Below are positions 1 through 7,059 of a stretch of 52,184 nucleotides of DNA, one piece after another. Below the pieces are notes generated by a model. The model saw only the letters and a list, made by a program, of their open reading frames with translations. It made no database searches and was not told the DNA's origin. The number at the start of each line of letters is the position of its first letter. The stretch's first letter is position 1. A program made the position numbers and the translations under genes. The stretch lies in contig JAFXBC010000056.1 in NCBI GenBank assembly GCA_017516825.1, positions 1 to 52,184 of the forward strand. Reading direction: 5' to 3'. This DNA is from Clostridia bacterium (lineage in GTDB: Bacteria; Bacillota; Clostridia; Oscillospirales; CAG-382).

Positions 1-195
1 CAGACTCTTATGAGATCCCGCCTATCGGCGGTTTTGCTCCGAACGGCTCATCGCGGCCAATGCAGATCAAAAAAGCGTAGCATATCTTTGCCGCTATGCA
101 AAACGGCACTGCCGTTTTGGAACCTTAGGCGCAAGAGCCTTTTCTTCTCCGCAAAACTTCGACTCGCCGCATTCGCGGCTCCCTCAGGATGACAC
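1..195 (-). repeat. Edge-truncated MITE-like repeat
   Basis: No gene is visible here. The right edge (about 150-193) reads as the reverse complement of the left end of the element at 21695-21991: the block around CTTCGACTCG, then GGCTCCCTCAGGATGAC. The GATCCCGCCT...GGCGGTTT palindrome near 15-37 is matched, inverted, near 21762-21783. The left end is lost at the window edge. No transposase is encoded, so this is most likely a non-autonomous palindromic repeat. Confidence 0.5.
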
Positions 196-264
196 GCTGA
201 CGTTGGAAACGCCCCCCCGTCGATGCTGCACCTCAGTTCCAAAAACGGCTTTGCCGTTTTTGAC

Positions 265-368
265 GTCGGCGAAACGATACCACGCATACATCAAAAGCTT
301 TGCGCCCCACGCTTCGCGCTGCAGATGTCGGCGAAACGATACCACGCATACATCAAAAGCTTTGCGCC
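265..368. repeat. Pair of 42-bp direct repeats among short palindromes
   Basis: Two identical 42-base units lie at 265-306 and 327-368, separated by 20 bases. The surrounding gene-free stretch holds three palindromes of the form AAAACGGC-nnn-GCCGTTTT, at 100-118, 241-261 and 491-509. Two copies with no regular spacer series do not make a CRISPR array. Confidence 0.8.
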
Positions 369-570
369 GACTTGAGTTTAGAACCCAAGGTAACAAAATG
401 ACGCCGCAGAGGCGGCATTTTGCATAGCGACACAGCCTTGGTTTGCTTTTCGTTTTAGTAGTGGTCGCCAAAGCATGGTACCAAAGCCACAAAACGGCAA
501 AGCCGTTTTGCATAGCGACATCACATCGGATTGCTTTTTGACATAGTGATGGTCGCGTTTGACATAATCT

Positions 571-712
571 GGTGGATAATGCGGTTGCAACCAAAAGTTT
601 TCCACATTATCCACCGAGTTATCCACCGAAAACAAGTGTTTTTTTCGGTTTTCCACCGTGGAAAGCTTGAAAACGCAAAAAGTTTTCCACACTGTCCACC
701 AAGTTATCCACA
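571..712. other. Cluster of DnaA-box-like nonamers
   Basis: In about 140 bases there is one perfect DnaA box, TTATCCACA (704-712). There are also close variants: TTTTCCACA at 598-606 and 683-691, TTATCCACC at 607-615 and 619-627, TTTTCCACC at 649-657, CTGTCCACC at 692-700, and an inverted TTATCCACC at 571-579. Known: clostridial oriC and dnaA leader regions look like this. No dnaA, dnaN, rpmH or gyrB is in view, and the next 17 kb of genes mostly run leftward, which would be head-on for an origin here. It may be an origin fragment, a DnaA-titrating cluster or a DnaA-controlled site. Confidence 0.6.
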
Positions 713-810
713 GAGGGGTCGGATTATGTCATCCAAATTATCGAAAAGAAAGCGGTGAATTACCGCCCAAAAAAGTCGTTTTTTGTGACGATCGGGTTCT
801 CGGAAGATTA

Positions 811-846
811 CAAAAAAGCACCTCACTGACGTCCGACAGTGAGGTG
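811..846 (-). terminator. Terminator after tsaD
   Basis: A perfect 10-bp stem (819-828 with 837-846, 8-base loop) is followed on the minus strand by six T (A812-817). It lies 7 bases past the tsaD stop and closes the leftward operon. Confidence 0.9.
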
Positions 847-852
847 TATTTT

Positions 853-1866
853 TCATACCCGTTTGGTGGCGTAGGCGTTGAGAGAAAGGTCTCCCCGCAC
901 CCCTGCCATATATTCGTAATAGCCCTGGGCGGCGATCATGGCCGCGTTGTCTCCGCAGAGCTTCAAGGGCGGGAGATACAGCTTCCTGCCGTATTTCTCC
1001 GCCAGGTCCTTGCAAGCCTTCCGCAGGTGGGAGTTGGCCGCAACACCGCCGGAAAGCACCACGTTCAATGCGGGATCGCTGTTCTGCAACAGCATTTCCA
1101 GCCGTCCCGTCACCGTCTTCACCACCGCCTTGGTAAAGGAGGCGGCGATATCCGCGCGGAAGGTGTCGTCCATGACCCTGCCCCGCTGTTGCTCCGTGTG
1201 GACCGTGTTGATCACGGAGGTCTTCAGCCCGGAGAAGGAGAAATCGTAGGGCGCCCCGTCCACGCTTCCTTCGTGGAAGCGGAAGGCCTCGCTGTTGCCG
1301 ATGGAGGCCAGCTTGTCCATGGCCGCGCCGCCGGGATAAGGCAGACCCAGCACACGGGCGCATTTATCGAAGGCTTCTCCTGCCGCGTCGTCACGGGTGG
1401 TACCCACGAAGCGGTAGTCGGTATAATCCTCGGCGATCATCAATTCCGTATTGCCCCCGGACACGCAAAGCGCCACAAAGGGGGGCTTCAGCTCCGGCTC
1501 CACCAGATACACCGCCGCGATATGCCCCCGCAGATGATGCACGGGCACCAGGGGCTTCCCCGAGGAGTAGGCCAGTCCCTTAGCGAAGGACAAGCCTGTG
1601 AGCAATGCACCGATGAGGCCGGGCGCGTTGGTCACAGCGATGGCGTCGATGTCATCCATGGTGACCCCTGCGGCGGAAAGAGCCTCCTCCGTCACCCCGT
1701 GGATGGCTTCCGTATGGGCGCGGGAGGCGATCTCCGGCACCACGCCGCCGTAAAGGGCATGGATATCCGTCTGGGTGGCGACGATATTGGAGCGTAAGAT
1801 CCTGCCGTCCTCCACCACCGCCGCCGCGGTTTCATCGCAGGAGGACTCGATCCCTAAAATCAACAT
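853..1866 (-). CDS. tsaD: tRNA N6-adenosine threonylcarbamoyltransferase TsaD
   Basis: TsaD transfers the threonylcarbamoyl group from TC-AMP to A37 of ANN-decoding tRNAs, making t6A, in the cytoplasm together with TsaB and TsaE. The 337-aa product has the usual family length. It opens with LGIESSCDET, carries the metal-binding HHLRGH (His111 and His115) and the CVSGGNTE and SGGVAANS nucleotide-binding segments, and has a late GDNAAM motif supplying the third metal ligand. The start is ATG at 1866 with AAAGGA upstream, one base after the rimI stop, so the two are co-transcribed. tsaB and tsaE are not in this window, although many Firmicutes keep all four together. A terminator follows directly. 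Confidence 0.97.
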   Translation of the reverse strand: MLILGIESSCDETAAAVVEDGRILRSNIVATQTDIHALYGGVVPEIASRAHTEAIHGVTEEALSAAGVTMDDIDAIAVTNAPGLIGALLTGLSFAKGLAYSSGKPLVPVHHLRGHIAAVYLVEPELKPPFVALCVSGGNTELMIAEDYTDYRFVGTTRDDAAGEAFDKCARVLGLPYPGGAAMDKLASIGNSEAFRFHEGSVDGAPYDFSFSGLKTSVINTVHTEQQRGRVMDDTFRADIAASFTKAVVKTVTGRLEMLLQNSDPALNVVLSGGVAANSHLRKACKDLAEKYGRKLYLPPLKLCGDNAAMIAAQGYYEYMAGVRGDLSLNAYATKRV

Positions 1867-1867
1867 A

Positions 1868-2296
1868 TTACGACCATTCCTTTTTCATCAAAAGAGCGTC
1901 TTCCCCGCCGTAGAAGCTTTTTCGTCTGCCTACCACGGCAAAGCCGTTCTTTTCGTATACTCTTTGTGCGGTGAGATTGCTTTCCGCAACCTCCAAAAAC
2001 AACGCCTCCAGGCCTTCCGCGCAGGCGAACAACGCCTCCAGCAAAGCACGGGCATACCCTTTTCCCCGATAAGCGGGCAAAACCGCCAGGTTCAGGATCT
2101 CCCCGTCGTACAAGGACAGAGAAGCACTTAAAATACCCACGGGAGCTCCCTCCTCAAAGGCCATGAGGTACACCGTCTCGGGGGAACGGGTTTTGATCTG
2201 CTCCTCCGTCCAGGCGGTGGACAGGCAGGCCCTCTCGATCTCCGCCGCAAGGGCGCACTCTCCCTCTGCGGGAGGACGGATCTCAATGGTTTTCAA
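1868..2296 (-). CDS. rimI: GNAT acetyltransferase, RimI-like
   Basis: The product is 142 aa and is predicted to be an acetyl-CoA-dependent N-terminal protein acetyltransferase (RimI acetylates ribosomal protein S18). The GNAT acetyl-CoA site YRGKGYA is at residues 76-82. It is followed by the EVAxSN strand (102-107) and the RVYEKNGFAVVG segment typical of RimI. The chosen start is TTG at 2296, with GGAGA six to seven bases upstream; it overlaps the end of the upstream lipoprotein gene by 14 bases. The rimI-tsaD pairing is a classic arrangement and supports the assignment. The protein substrate cannot be proved from sequence. Confidence 0.88.
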   Translation of the reverse strand: MKTIEIRPPAEGECALAAEIERACLSTAWTEEQIKTRSPETVYLMAFEEGAPVGILSASLSLYDGEILNLAVLPAYRGKGYARALLEALFACAEGLEALFLEVAESNLTAQRVYEKNGFAVVGRRKSFYGGEDALLMKKEWS

Positions 2297-2705
2297 GTCT
2301 GATCTCCAGGGCGGGATAAGCCTCCCCGAAGCCCTCTGCGCCGGGCTCTACCGTCCAGGGCAGGTCGGCATTCTTGTACACTCTGCCTTCCCCGTCGCAC
2401 AAAAGGTAGGTTCCGTAGTCCTCGTGGGTGCCGCCGATGCGGTGAATGGCGATGCCGTCACCTTCAAACAGCAGATCTCCCACTTCCTTGGCGTAAATTC
2501 CTTCCGCCGGGTAGAATTCCGCGTCGTTTACCGTGTCGTAAAAGCCCTTCTCCCCAAACACGTAGAGGGGAACGGGGTCGGAGATCTCCACAGAGGAGGT
2601 ATCCGCTTGGGAAGACCCATCGGAAACGTAGTAATATTTCCCGTTGCACCCCGCCAAAAGCATAGTGCAAAGGCACAAAAGCAATACAAGCTTTTTCATA
2701 GTCAT
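2283..2705 (-). CDS. Small lipoprotein of unknown function
   Basis: This 140-aa protein (from the ATG at 2705) has a lipoprotein signal peptide: a basic start, a hydrophobic core and the lipobox LLAGC. It should be lipid-anchored on the outer face of the membrane. The mature part is acidic, with many Tyr, Gly and Asp, and I recognise no domain. The start at 2705 sits six bases after AGGA; an ATG six bases later (2699) would also keep the signal peptide. It lies between another lipoprotein gene and rimI in the same leftward operon and overlaps rimI, so it is probably translationally coupled to it. Confidence 0.8.
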   Translation of the reverse strand: MTMKKLVLLLCLCTMLLAGCNGKYYYVSDGSSQADTSSVEISDPVPLYVFGEKGFYDTVNDAEFYPAEGIYAKEVGDLLFEGDGIAIHRIGGTHEDYGTYLLCDGEGRVYKNADLPWTVEPGAEGFGEAYPALEIRLENH

Positions 2706-2775
2706 GACCAATCCTGTCGCGGCCCGAAATGCGGGCGGTTGCTATGTTTGGAAAAGGAGCCCTTTTTGCGGCTTC

Positions 2776-3456
2776 TTATTCCTCGCCGCCGATCACCCAC
2801 GCGGCGATGACGGAGGGAGCTTCCACCGTTTTATCGGTGGCAAAATCGTGGAGATAGCACTTCCCGAAGGCGTCGGTGAAGAACCAGATGGAATAATACA
2901 GCCCGGGATACTTCACGCTGAGCAGACGGAACTCATAGGAATCGTTCTGCTCCCGATCGGAAAGGGAGACCGCAAGGCTTTCGCCGTTGACCAAGGCGTC
3001 GGTGATCATCCGCACCTTGTCGGTATCCTGGGAGGGGTTCTTCCCTCTCAACTCCTCGGCCAAGTACTCATCGTCGGCGTACAGCTGACCCAAACGCTGG
3101 GGAGCGGTACCGTCGGCATACAGCCAGGCCGCCACGGCGTCAAAGCTGCCCACGGTGACATCCGGCTCCGCCTTGTTGCGGTAAACGTAGCTACTGCCGC
3201 TTTCCCGATCGTAGTCGCACAGGAACCCGGAAGGCTCCTGGAAAGGGATCTGATAGTATTCCACCCCGCCTGCCTCGCAGTAGACCTCGCCGATATCCAC
3301 CGGCTTCACGGACAAAATGCTGCAGGCAACGTATTCGATATCCGTATCCTCGTCCACAAAGCCGAACTCCGCTTCCAGCTGGGAGCCGCTGTGGACGGCG
3401 TCACATCCGCAAAGGCAGAACAGCAGACACAACGCCAGGCAAAGCAATCTCTTCAT
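2776..3456 (-). CDS. Lipoprotein of unknown function
   Basis: This 226-aa predicted lipoprotein starts MKRLLCLALC and has the lipobox CLCGC near residue 18. The mature domain is acidic and rich in aromatics, with a late segment YPGLYYSIWFFTDAFG that reads as a beta-rich secreted fold. I do not recognise a family. The start is ATG at 3456 with GAGAGG upstream; upstream codons in the frame look non-coding. It lies 11 bases after the dCMP deaminase gene and about 70 bases before the next lipoprotein, so one operon is likely. Size, signal and neighbourhood resemble the 140-aa lipoprotein, but the sequences are not obviously related. Confidence 0.8.
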   Translation of the reverse strand: MKRLLCLALCLLFCLCGCDAVHSGSQLEAEFGFVDEDTDIEYVACSILSVKPVDIGEVYCEAGGVEYYQIPFQEPSGFLCDYDRESGSSYVYRNKAEPDVTVGSFDAVAAWLYADGTAPQRLGQLYADDEYLAEELRGKNPSQDTDKVRMITDALVNGESLAVSLSDREQNDSYEFRLLSVKYPGLYYSIWFFTDAFGKCYLHDFATDKTVEAPSVIAAWVIGGEE

Positions 3457-3467
3457 GTAAAAACCTC

Positions 3468-3953
3468 TCAATATCCCATCTGCCCCAGGCTGTCGTCGTT
3501 GGTGACCCAATCCTCCACGTTGTAGACGGTGAAGTCCTCCTCGTTTTCGCGGACGATGACCCGCCGGATGCCTGCGTTGATCACCAACCGCTTGCACATC
3601 TGACAGCTTGTGGTGCCGGAAACCAGGTCTCCGGTGGCAGGATCCACACAGCAAAGGTACAGATCTGCCCCCAGCATATTCTCACGGGAGGCGGAAATGA
3701 TGGCGTTTGCCTCCGCGTGGACGGAACGGCAAAGCTCGTAGCGTTCCCCGCGGGGGATCTTCAAACGGTCACGGAGGCAATCGCCCATGTCACAGCAGTT
3801 CTGTCTGCCTCTGGGGGCGCCGTTATACCCGGTGGAAACGATCACGTCGTTACGCACGATGATGGCGCCGAAATGCTTCCGCAGGCAGGTGCCGCGGGTG
3901 GTGACCGTCTGGGCAATGTCCAGGTAATAGTTGATCTTACTTTTCCGTTCCAT
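3468..3953 (-). CDS. dCMP deaminase family protein (ComEB-like)
   Basis: This 161-aa cytidine/deoxycytidylate deaminase probably converts dCMP to dUMP in the cytosol, feeding dTTP synthesis. The zinc site is complete: HAE at 79-81 (His ligand and catalytic Glu81), then SCQMC with Cys117 and Cys120. An upstream Cys-rich stretch (NCCDMGDC, 52-59) and Cys23 are in the positions used for a second structural zinc in dCMP deaminases. In Firmicutes this family is often annotated ComEB, but no competence genes are nearby. The start is ATG at 3953 with a GGAAGGGG site eight bases upstream. It appears to be the first gene of the leftward operon, with a promoter at 4011-4039. Confidence 0.93.
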   Translation of the reverse strand: MERKSKINYYLDIAQTVTTRGTCLRKHFGAIIVRNDVIVSTGYNGAPRGRQNCCDMGDCLRDRLKIPRGERYELCRSVHAEANAIISASRENMLGADLYLCCVDPATGDLVSGTTSCQMCKRLVINAGIRRVIVRENEEDFTVYNVEDWVTNDDSLGQMGY

Positions 3954-4010
3954 AGGGGGATCCCCTTCCGTTTTAACGTTTTCCCCGGGAAAGATTCCAC
4001 AGGCGGTTTC

Positions 4011-4039
4011 ATTATACCCCATATCCGGTCAAAAAGCAA
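4011..4039 (-). promoter_or_regulatory. Sigma-A-type promoter for the dCMP deaminase-tsaD operon
   Basis: On the minus strand TTGCTT (-35, 4034-4039) and TATAAT (-10, 4011-4016) are separated by 17 bases and sit about 58 bases upstream of the deaminase start. Confidence 0.8.
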
Positions 4040-4096
4040 GAGCTTTTTCGTTTTTTGAAGAACCCCTTCGCGGGTTTTTACAATTTTGACACAGAA

Positions 4097-5185
4097 TCAA
4101 GCCTCTTTCTCTAAAGCACGCTTTCCCCAAAGGCGGAAGGCGAAGGTGGCCCCCAGGGGAAACAAAAACAGCCCCCAGAAGCCCAACAGCCGCAAACCGA
4201 TATACATGGAGGCCAGGGAGGCCAGAGGGGGCAGGCCGATATACTTCCCCACCACCTTGGGCTCTATCACCTGGCGCACCACGGTGATGACGGCGTAGAC
4301 GATCAAAAGCCCCACCCCGTGGTAGACGTCCCCGACGATCAGGGAGAACACCGCCCAGGGGATCAGCACCGTTCCCGTCCCCAGCACGGGAAGGATGTCA
4401 ATGAGGGCGATCACCGCCGCCAAAAGGAAGGCGTAGCGATATCCCAGGATCAAAAGAGCGGCGAACAGCTCGAAAAAGGTGACCAACAGCAAAAAGCCGT
4501 AGGCCCGCAGGAAGTTCCCCGCCGTTTGGGCAAGGACGGACTTCCCCTTCCGCAGGGAGGCCTGCCAGGCTTCCGGCAACACCCGAAGCATCCCGCCGTT
4601 GATCTTTTTGAAATCGATGGCGAAGTAATAGGCGGCGATGAGTACCACCAGAACGGAAAGCAGAAACCCCGGCAGGAAGGCCGCAAGGGAGGTCAGGAAG
4701 GGCAGAACGGAGCCGGAAAGCCGCTCCGCCGCGCTCCCCAAAAAGGCCAGGAGACGGCCGTCCAGGTCGGACAGGAAGGCGGCCAGCTCCTCCTTGGCCT
4801 TGGGGAAGGGCAGGTATTGCCCCAGGCGATCCGCCAGCTCTCCGCGGAAGCCCTCGTCCTCCCGCAGACGGGTCATAAAGTCCCCCAAGGCCGACGCCAG
4901 AGTGGAAAGCTCTCCCAGCAGGCGGCGGAACAACAGCCCGCAAAGGAACAACAGCAAAGCCACGATGCCGCACACCGCCATCAGCACCGTCACCTTGCGG
5001 GAGATCCCCGCGTGCTTTTCCATGGCGCGGCAAAGGGGCTGGAGGCAAAAGGCGATGAGGTACGCCAGCAAGAAAGGCAGTACCGCCCCGAACAAATAGC
5101 GGAAAAACAAAAAGACCCCCGCGGCGATGAACGCTCCCCAAAGGGCAAAATGAAGAAGTTTACGGGTGGATTCCTGGGAAAACAA
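4097..5185 (-). CDS. ytvI: YtvI-like sporulation membrane protein (AI-2E transporter family)
   Basis: This 362-aa polytopic membrane protein belongs to the PerM/AI-2E transporter superfamily. The order matches YtvI: paired N-terminal membrane segments, an amphipathic central helical region, then the C-terminal membrane block with DILPVLGTGTVLIPWA and RQVIEPKVVGKYIGL. In Bacillus YtvI is expressed in the mother cell and is needed for normal sporulation; its substrate is unknown. The start chosen is TTG at 5185, preceded by GGAGGA at good spacing; a GTG 30 bases upstream would place that site inside the coding region. It is divergent from the tRNA-Glu promoter only about 30 bases away. A weak hairpin at about 4062-4080 follows the gene. 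Confidence 0.88.
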   Translation of the reverse strand: MFSQESTRKLLHFALWGAFIAAGVFLFFRYLFGAVLPFLLAYLIAFCLQPLCRAMEKHAGISRKVTVLMAVCGIVALLLFLCGLLFRRLLGELSTLASALGDFMTRLREDEGFRGELADRLGQYLPFPKAKEELAAFLSDLDGRLLAFLGSAAERLSGSVLPFLTSLAAFLPGFLLSVLVVLIAAYYFAIDFKKINGGMLRVLPEAWQASLRKGKSVLAQTAGNFLRAYGFLLLVTFFELFAALLILGYRYAFLLAAVIALIDILPVLGTGTVLIPWAVFSLIVGDVYHGVGLLIVYAVITVVRQVIEPKVVGKYIGLPPLASLASMYIGLRLLGFWGLFLFPLGATFAFRLWGKRALEKEA

Positions 5186-5215
5186 AAAATCTCCTCCGTT
5201 TTTTCGAAAAAACAC

Positions 5216-5244
5216 TTGACAAATGGATTTTCTTGTGGTATAGT
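5216..5244 (+). promoter_or_regulatory. Promoter of tRNA-Glu
   Basis: TTGACA (5216-5221), a 17-base spacer and TATAGT (5239-5244), ending 19 bases before the mature tRNA. The near-consensus strength fits a stable-RNA gene. Confidence 0.92.
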
Positions 5245-5263
5245 ATTGCTTGCAAATGGACCT

Positions 5264-5338
5264 GGCCGCTTAGTCAAACGGTTAAGACGTCGCCCTCTCA
5301 CGGCGAAGATAGGAGTTCGATTCTCCTAGTGGTCACCA
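5264..5338 (+). tRNA. tRNA-Glu (anticodon CTC)
   Basis: The 75 bases fold as a cloverleaf. The acceptor GGCCGCT pairs with AGTGGTC (two wobble pairs), followed by discriminator A and an encoded CCA. The D arm holds GGTTAAGAC, the anticodon arm is TCGCC-CTCTCAC-GGCGA, and the T arm is AGGAG-TTCGATT-CTCCT. The loop gives anticodon CTC, reading GAG. This is the less universal glutamate isoacceptor, so a TTC isoacceptor must exist elsewhere in the genome. It is a single-gene unit with its own promoter and terminator. Confidence 0.96.
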
Positions 5339-5340
5339 AA

Positions 5341-5369
5341 CCCGTGTAACCTCGGTTGCACGGGTTTTT
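5341..5369 (+). terminator. Terminator of tRNA-Glu
   Basis: A 10-bp stem (5341-5350 with 5355-5364, one T-G pair) and a 4-base loop, followed by TTTTT, beginning two bases after the tRNA CCA. Confidence 0.93.
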
Positions 5370-5434
5370 CTTTCCACCTAACAGAGTATACGCAGAATTT
5401 CCAAAAATAAATCTGAAAAATAAGCAAAAAGCAG

Positions 5435-5463
5435 TTGACAAGCGGGAAAATCTGTGTTATAAT
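5435..5463 (+). promoter_or_regulatory. Promoter of tRNA-Ser
   Basis: Consensus TTGACA (5435-5440), a 17-base spacer and TATAAT (5458-5463), 34 bases ahead of the mature tRNA. Confidence 0.94.
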
Positions 5464-5497
5464 ACCCCCGTTGCGAACGAGTGACACAAGTTTATAT

Positions 5498-5588
5498 GGA
5501 CAGATGGCCGAGTTGGTCTAAGGCGCACGACTGGAAATCGTGTAACGGTTAACCCCGTTCTAGGGTTCGAATCCCTATCTGTCCGCCA
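5498..5588 (+). tRNA. tRNA-Ser (anticodon GGA)
   Basis: This 91-base class II tRNA has acceptor GGACAGA paired with TCTGTCC, discriminator G and encoded CCA. The anticodon arm is CACGA-CTGGAAA-TCGTG (anticodon GGA, decoding TCC/TCT). A long variable arm (about AACGGTTAACCCCGTT) is characteristic of serine tRNAs, and the T arm TAGGG-TTCGAAT-CCCTA is intact. It stands alone, with its own promoter and terminator. Confidence 0.97.
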
Positions 5589-5590
5589 AA

Positions 5591-5620
5591 AGATCCAAGC
5601 CTTTCGGCTTGGATCTTTTT
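5591..5620 (+). terminator. Terminator of tRNA-Ser
   Basis: A perfect 10-bp stem (5591-5600 with 5607-5616) with a 6-base loop, running into TTTTT. Confidence 0.94.
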
Positions 5621-5630
5621 ATTCCGTCAA

Positions 5631-5658
5631 AAAGAACCTCCCGTTTGGAAGGTTCTTT
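5631..5658 (-). terminator. Terminator after the DUF4956 gene
   Basis: AAAGAACCT (5631-5639) pairs with AGGTTCTTT (5650-5658). On the minus strand the stem is followed by T-rich sequence, seven bases past the DUF4956 stop, so it ends the CotH/VTC/DUF4956 operon and faces the tRNA terminator. Confidence 0.85.
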
Positions 5659-5664
5659 GTTCTT

Positions 5665-6333
5665 TTATGAATTTCTGCAATCCACCAGGGAGACGGTCTT
5701 CACACCGGGGAGGGCCTTCACGGCGGCGGCAAGGCGTTGCTGTGCGGCGCTCATGCTGATCTCGTAGATCACCTCGGTGTAGCGGTCGTTTTGCACCATA
5801 GAGGACAGCTTGCGGCGTACGTGGTTCTCATTCAGCAGCTTTTCCACCAGCTCTGCGGTATCCCCTGCCTCCGTTCTCACCACCAGCAGGTAAGGACGGG
5901 CACTCTTGCGGGTGAGCAGGCAAGCCACCACGGTGACGAAGCCGATGAACAGACAGCCTACCAGGGTGATCATGTAAAAGCCGGCACCTGCGGTGATGCC
6001 CGCCGCCACGGCCCAGAACATAAAGGCGGTGTCGGAGGCCTCCTTGATGGCGGTACGGAAACGGATGATGGACAACGCACCCACCATACCCAAGGACAAC
6101 GCCAGGTTGGAGGTGATGGTGAGAACGATCATGGCGGAAATGGCGGTCACCAGAAGCAGGGTGATCTCATACCCCCGATTGGCGGCGATGCCCCGCATGG
6201 TCATACGGTAGATAAACAGGATGAACAATGCGGCAAGCAGAGCGGCAAGCAGGCCTGCCACCACCTTCCCCATGGTCACGTCGGTATTGAATCCTTCCAG
6301 GATGCTGTTTTTGAACATATCCGCAAAACTCAT
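5665..6333 (-). CDS. DUF4956 family membrane protein
   Basis: The 222-aa product has four or five predicted membrane segments in its first 145 residues, including the family hallmark LGMVGALSIIRFRTAIKE. A soluble C-terminal domain of about 75 residues follows, with the look of a small alpha/beta regulatory domain. DUF4956 proteins occur beside VTC-domain and CotH-kinase genes in many Firmicutes and Bacteroidetes; their biochemical role is unknown. The start is ATG at 6333 with AAAGGAAGGA upstream. It is the last gene of a three-gene operon, 31 bases after the VTC gene. By context it may be the membrane partner of the polyphosphate polymerase (inference). Confidence 0.92.
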   Translation of the reverse strand: MSFADMFKNSILEGFNTDVTMGKVVAGLLAALLAALFILFIYRMTMRGIAANRGYEITLLLVTAISAMIVLTITSNLALSLGMVGALSIIRFRTAIKEASDTAFMFWAVAAGITAGAGFYMITLVGCLFIGFVTVVACLLTRKSARPYLLVVRTEAGDTAELVEKLLNENHVRRKLSSMVQNDRYTEVIYEISMSAAQQRLAAAVKALPGVKTVSLVDCRNS

Positions 6334-6364
6334 AATTACGGTCCTTCCTTTACTTTAGCGTACT

Positions 6365-7036
6365 TTATCGCCAGGCCTCTCGGCAGATGGCATATTTGGA
6401 AACGGAAAGCTGTTTGGAGCAGCAAGCGCTGATCTTTCGGACGAACTGGGGGAGGTATTCCCCGTATTTCACTTCCATAATGACCCGGTCCCTTGGCATG
6501 GCGGGGATCCCGGGATGCTCCTCGTCGAACAGGAGGGTATAATCCGGGGGCAGAGCCTCCACGTTGGTGTCAAAGGTGAGACGGGTATCCGTCCCGGGGT
6601 ACACGAAAGCATCTCGCCGATACCGCACGATCACCGCAGGGTTCAGCCCCTTGGCCCGCATTTCCAGCCCCATCACCGCTTGCCTGCCGGAAAGCTGTGC
6701 CAGGTCTCGCCCGGGCTCGCAAAGGGCGGGGATCTCCTCCTCCGTCAAACGGACGGTGTGCTTTTCCGTCATGATCCCCCGCTTCACCTTTCGCTCCAAA
6801 CGGATGAAGGAAGCGTCGGAATTGTAGGTGCGTACACGGTACTTGGTATGCACCCGAACGCCGTCCAGCTTTTCGTCCAGGGCGCTGTCGTAGCGGTCGT
6901 CGTAATACAGGGAGGCGATGAGGTAGCCGTCCTCCCCTGCGTGGGGGTCGATCTCCATGGCGGCTTCCGCCCTGGCGCGGAGACGTAGATACTCGGCGTA
7001 GCCGATGATGAATTTTTCTTCGTGACGGGTGGCCAT
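6365..7036 (-). CDS. Polyphosphate polymerase (VTC) domain protein
   Basis: This 223-aa stand-alone VTC domain belongs to the tunnel-fold superfamily of yeast Vtc4, which makes inorganic polyphosphate from nucleotide triphosphate. The tunnel residues are visible: an N-terminal RHEEKF (ExK), KYRVRTYN with alternating basic residues, ERKVKRG, RRDAFVYPGT, and a final EVKYGEYLPQF carrying the last ExK pair. The first strand and the central TRLTFDTN also fit. There is no SPX domain and no membrane anchor, so it must partner with another protein; DUF4956 lies directly downstream. The start is ATG at 7036, eight bases after GGGAGG. Polymerase activity is inferred from the family, and some bacterial members may act on other triphosphates. 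Confidence 0.9.
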   Translation of the reverse strand: MATRHEEKFIIGYAEYLRLRARAEAAMEIDPHAGEDGYLIASLYYDDRYDSALDEKLDGVRVHTKYRVRTYNSDASFIRLERKVKRGIMTEKHTVRLTEEEIPALCEPGRDLAQLSGRQAVMGLEMRAKGLNPAVIVRYRRDAFVYPGTDTRLTFDTNVEALPPDYTLLFDEEHPGIPAMPRDRVIMEVKYGEYLPQFVRKISACCSKQLSVSKYAICREAWR

Positions 7037-7059
7037 AGGGCACCTCCCTTCGGTGTCAC

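Noticed and set aside
265..368. CRISPR array
   Set aside because: Only two repeat units with a 20-base gap, no series of spacers and no cas genes.
571..712. Firm call of oriC
   Set aside because: No dnaA or dnaN in view and gene orientation on the right is against it; kept as a DnaA-box cluster only.
658..1797. Long open frame on the plus strand opposite tsaD
   Set aside because: It is antisense to a certain gene, has a composition rich in Gly, His, Arg and Val typical of shadow frames, and no ribosome site.
4062..4080. Terminator of ytvI
   Set aside because: The AACCC/GGGTT hairpin has its T-run on the plus strand, where no gene ends; on the ytvI strand it lacks one, so it was not listed as a firm feature.
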